NCBI GenBank assembly: GCA_030523805.1
Contig: JAUNHS010000033.1
Span: 8,488-16,180, forward strand
Source: Acinetobacter sp.
GTDB lineage: Bacteria; Pseudomonadota; Gammaproteobacteria; Pseudomonadales; Moraxellaceae
DNA length: 7,693 bases
Direction: 5' to 3'
A program made the translations under genes and the position numbers. The notes under the pieces are model-generated. The model saw nothing but the letters and a program-made list of their open reading frames with translations. It had not been told where the DNA came from and searched no databases. This document shows, in pieces, positions 5,758 to 7,693 of the stretch (its first letter is position 1; each line of letters begins with the position of its first letter).

Positions 5758-5825
5758 TACAATATTGTTTCATTTTTTTTAATTCTCATCGTTTTCCAGA
5801 TGTAACCCGTAACGTGGAGCGAGAT

Positions 5826-7693
5826 ATGCCAGACAGTATTCGTCAAGCCAAACTACAGTTAAAAAGTATCATAGAGCCGTATTTAAAACCTGAGCAAGTG
5901 GCTTTGGTTATGGACGCTGCCGATTATGCCGATGTCGCCCATGAAGGCGTAACACGCAAAAGTGGTGAGCCGTATATTCTGCACCCAATTGCTGTAACGT
6001 GTATTTTAGCAGAAATGAAACTGGATCATGAAACTCTCATGGCCGCCTTGATGCACGATGTGATTGAAGATACGCCTGTAACCAAAGAGCAAATGAGCGA
6101 CAAATACGGGAAAGTCGTTGCTGAATTGGTTGATGGCGTAACGAAAATGAGCCAATCTAGCGATAAACAATATAATAAAGCGGCATCATTTCGTAAAATT
6201 TTACAAGCCACATTGCAAGACCCACGTGTGATTATGATTAAACTGTCTGATCGTTATCACAATATGACCACCCTAGAATCGTTACGTCCAGATAAGCGTG
6301 CGAGAATTGCACAAGAAACATTTGATATTTTTGTACCGATGGCTCGTATTGTCGGTATGAATGATATTGCCGACCAATTAGAATTATTATGCTATCAAAA
6401 TTTAGATTTAGAACTTTACAATAACGTGCAAGATGCTCTATTGGCTGCGAAACCTGAGCGTTGCCAATATCAAAAAATTTGGGAACAGCATTTATACCAA
6501 CTTTTTGAGCAATTTGAATTTAAAGATGCACATTTAGAGAAAAAAGACAATAAAGTAGAGCTATTACGCCGCTTTATGAAAGGTAAAATTTCTTTAGATG
6601 AATTAACGCATAGCCATTCATTTGCCGCCATTTTACCGAGCATTGCCGCTTGCGACAGCGTAGTAGAACATTTGAAAGCCAATTTTGAAACGCTGTATTA
6701 TGCCGATAATATTCGCTCGCCTTTACCTGGTGGCAATCAATCACTCAAAATCAAACTCAAAGGCGAAAAAACCTTTCTTACTTTAAGTTTACAAACGCCA
6801 CTAATGCACGATGCGTCGCAATTAGGTGTAGTCTTGGGTGAAAATGCTCCACAGGCTTGCCGTAGTGCCATTCAAGCATCTATGCAAAATTTAAACACTT
6901 TGCTTGATGTAGAATGTGCCAAAACCACATTTAACGATTTGCTTGATTATTTACATCAAGACAAAATTTGGGTTTATACGCCACAAGGTCATGTGCATGA
7001 ATTACCGAAAGGGGCAACAGCTGTAGATTTTGCCTATGCCGTGAGTACATTCTTGGGCGACCATACCGTTGGTGTAAAAATTGATGGCGAAGTCAAACCA
7101 CTTTCTACGCCTTTACTACAAGGGCAAGTGATTGAAATTATTAAAGATGTATTGGCAACGCCAAATCCTGATTGGCTCAGCTTTATCAATACGCAAAAAG
7201 CACGCCGTGCCATTCAAAACATCTTAAAAGAGCAAGATGTAGAAGAACAACGCTTAATTGGCGAACAAGCACTTAATCGTGCATTAAAATTGTTCAATCG
7301 CTCAGTACAAGATTTAACCGATAGCGATTGGCAAGATTTGCTTCAGTGGCAGCACGTCAAAAATAAAGATGATTTATTTGAACATATTGCCATTGGCGAT
7401 TTATTGCCACAATTGGTTGCCAATCATCTCTTTGCACGAGAGCAACACGAACAGCACGAACAGCGTGCATCTGACCGTCTCATTCAAGGCACAGATGGCG
7501 TAGATGTGAAATATGCTCAATGCTGTAACCCAATTCAAGGCGATATTATTCAAGGGCATTTAACACGTCGTGGTTTGATTGTGCATCGTGTGAAATGCCA
7601 CAATTTACAGCATGAACGCACGCAAAACCCTGAAAACATCATGCCTTTACATTGGAATAATGATGTAGATACGGTGAATTTTACGGCTTATTT
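5826..7693 (+). CDS. spoT: SpoT-type (p)ppGpp hydrolase with degenerate synthetase domain (3' end beyond window)
   Basis: RelA/SpoT homologue that degrades (p)ppGpp in the cytosol. The frame is open for 622 codons from the ATG at 5826 to the window edge; relatives are about 700 residues, so only the C-terminal ACT part is missing. The HD hydrolase domain is intact: H53 (ILHPIAV), H77-D78-E81-D82 (MHDVIEDT) and KLSDRYHNM (139-147). In the synthetase region (about 200-360) I cannot find the usual motifs: no GRxKHxYS-like substrate loop, no D-x-x-A-x-R, no GYxSxH, no ExQxRT. TGS follows at about 380-440 (IWVYTPQGHVHELPKGATAVDFAY begins it), then a helical region, then the conserved CC motif (YAQCCNPIQGD, 564-573) with C591. 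GGAG 6 nt before the ATG fixes the start; an in-frame GTG at 5814 lacks such support. A hydrolase-only SpoT is established for Acinetobacter, so synthesis is probably left to RelA. It is divergent from the receptor gene. Confidence 0.95.
   Translation, partial: MPDSIRQAKLQLKSIIEPYLKPEQVALVMDAADYADVAHEGVTRKSGEPYILHPIAVTCILAEMKLDHETLMAALMHDVIEDTPVTKEQMSDKYGKVVAELVDGVTKMSQSSDKQYNKAASFRKILQATLQDPRVIMIKLSDRYHNMTTLESLRPDKRARIAQETFDIFVPMARIVGMNDIADQLELLCYQNLDLELYNNVQDALLAAKPERCQYQKIWEQHLYQLFEQFEFKDAHLEKKDNKVELLRRFMKGKISLDELTHSHSFAAILPSIAACDSVVEHLKANFETLYYADNIRSPLPGGNQSLKIKLKGEKTFLTLSLQTPLMHDASQLGVVLGENAPQACRSAIQASMQNLNTLLDVECAKTTFNDLLDYLHQDKIWVYTPQGHVHELPKGATAVDFAYAVSTFLGDHTVGVKIDGEVKPLSTPLLQGQVIEIIKDVLATPNPDWLSFINTQKARRAIQNILKEQDVEEQRLIGEQALNRALKLFNRSVQDLTDSDWQDLLQWQHVKNKDDLFEHIAIGDLLPQLVANHLFAREQHEQHEQRASDRLIQGTDGVDVKYAQCCNPIQGDIIQGHLTRRGLIVHRVKCHNLQHERTQNPENIMPLHWNNDVDTVNFTAY
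7446..7463 (+). repeat. 9-bp tandem duplication within spoT
   Basis: CACGAACAG occurs twice in perfect tandem, encoding part of a Q-H-E-Q-H-E-Q run (residues 540-546) in the linker just before the CC/zinc-finger-like domain. The unit is a multiple of three, so slippage would change linker length without a frameshift. Confidence 0.6.

Larger units (their letters stand above)
5668..5798 (+). repeat. imperfect direct repeat pair CTCATCGTTTT(TT)CCA
   Basis: CTCATCGTTTTTTCCA (5668-5683) recurs as CTCATCGTTTTCCA (5785-5798), differing only by two T residues, with start points 117 bp apart in the receptor-spoT intergenic region. The coordinates given span both copies. Similar T-rich wording (TCATCTTTTTCCA, 2290-2302) occurs upstream of gmk. 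Function unknown; chance in T-rich DNA is possible. Confidence 0.35.

Noticed and set aside
5759..5768. Palindrome ACAATATTGT at the predicted spoT start as an operator
   Set aside because: A 10-bp AT-rich palindrome is expected by chance in such DNA and matches no operator I recognise.
5814..5816. In-frame GTG start for spoT
   Set aside because: The GGAG overlaps and follows the GTG and is spaced 6 nt before the ATG at 5826, which fits far better.
6026..6682. Minus-strand open frames of 61 and 70 codons inside spoT
   Set aside because: Antisense shadows with no start signals or domain content.
1..7693. tRNA, rRNA, CRISPR array, insertion sequence or phage module
   Set aside because: No matching sequence or repeat pattern was seen on either strand.

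Overview
The window is a low-GC (by eye roughly 40%) gammaproteobacterial chromosome segment, most likely from Acinetobacter or a close Moraxellaceae relative. Four observations support this. The gene content (pilV/pilW, ispH, gmk, rpoZ, spoT) is typical of that family. IspH and Gmk read very much like Acinetobacter proteins. The SpoT protein has an intact hydrolase but no recognisable synthetase motifs, a known Moraxellaceae trait. Promoters are sigma70-like and AT-rich.

Layout, left to right. (1) Positions 1-2145, minus strand: ispH, then the type IV pilus minor pilin genes pilV and pilW. pilV and pilW overlap by 11 bp, and pilW runs off the left edge. ispH is the last step of the MEP isoprenoid pathway; the pilin genes belong to the pilus and DNA-uptake machinery. 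(2) Positions 2146-2371: a 226-bp divergent intergenic region with candidate promoters for ispH and gmk and two small hairpins. (3) Positions 2372-3355, plus strand: gmk (GMP kinase) and rpoZ (RNA polymerase omega), with a candidate rpoZ promoter between them. (4) Positions 3374-3407: a strong symmetric hairpin flanked by A and T tracts, which should terminate rpoZ and the convergent receptor gene. (5) Positions 3424-5565, minus strand: a TonB-dependent siderophore receptor whose promoter overlaps a 15/19 match to the Fur box. (6) Positions 5566-5825: a 260-bp AT-rich divergent region holding the Fur box, a perfect ARG-box-like palindrome and a spoT promoter with a consensus -35. (7) Position 5826 to the right edge, plus strand: spoT, 622 codons, open at its 3' end.

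How the genes fit together: gmk, rpoZ and spoT form a guanine-nucleotide/(p)ppGpp neighbourhood that is contiguous in E. coli. Here a probably iron-regulated receptor gene in the opposite orientation splits rpoZ from spoT and gives spoT its own promoter region. No RNA gene, insertion sequence, CRISPR array or phage gene was seen. Most of the window is ordinary core genome. The points most worth a second look are the regulatory architecture of the receptor/spoT region, the degenerate SpoT synthetase region and an EF-hand-like loop in PilW.
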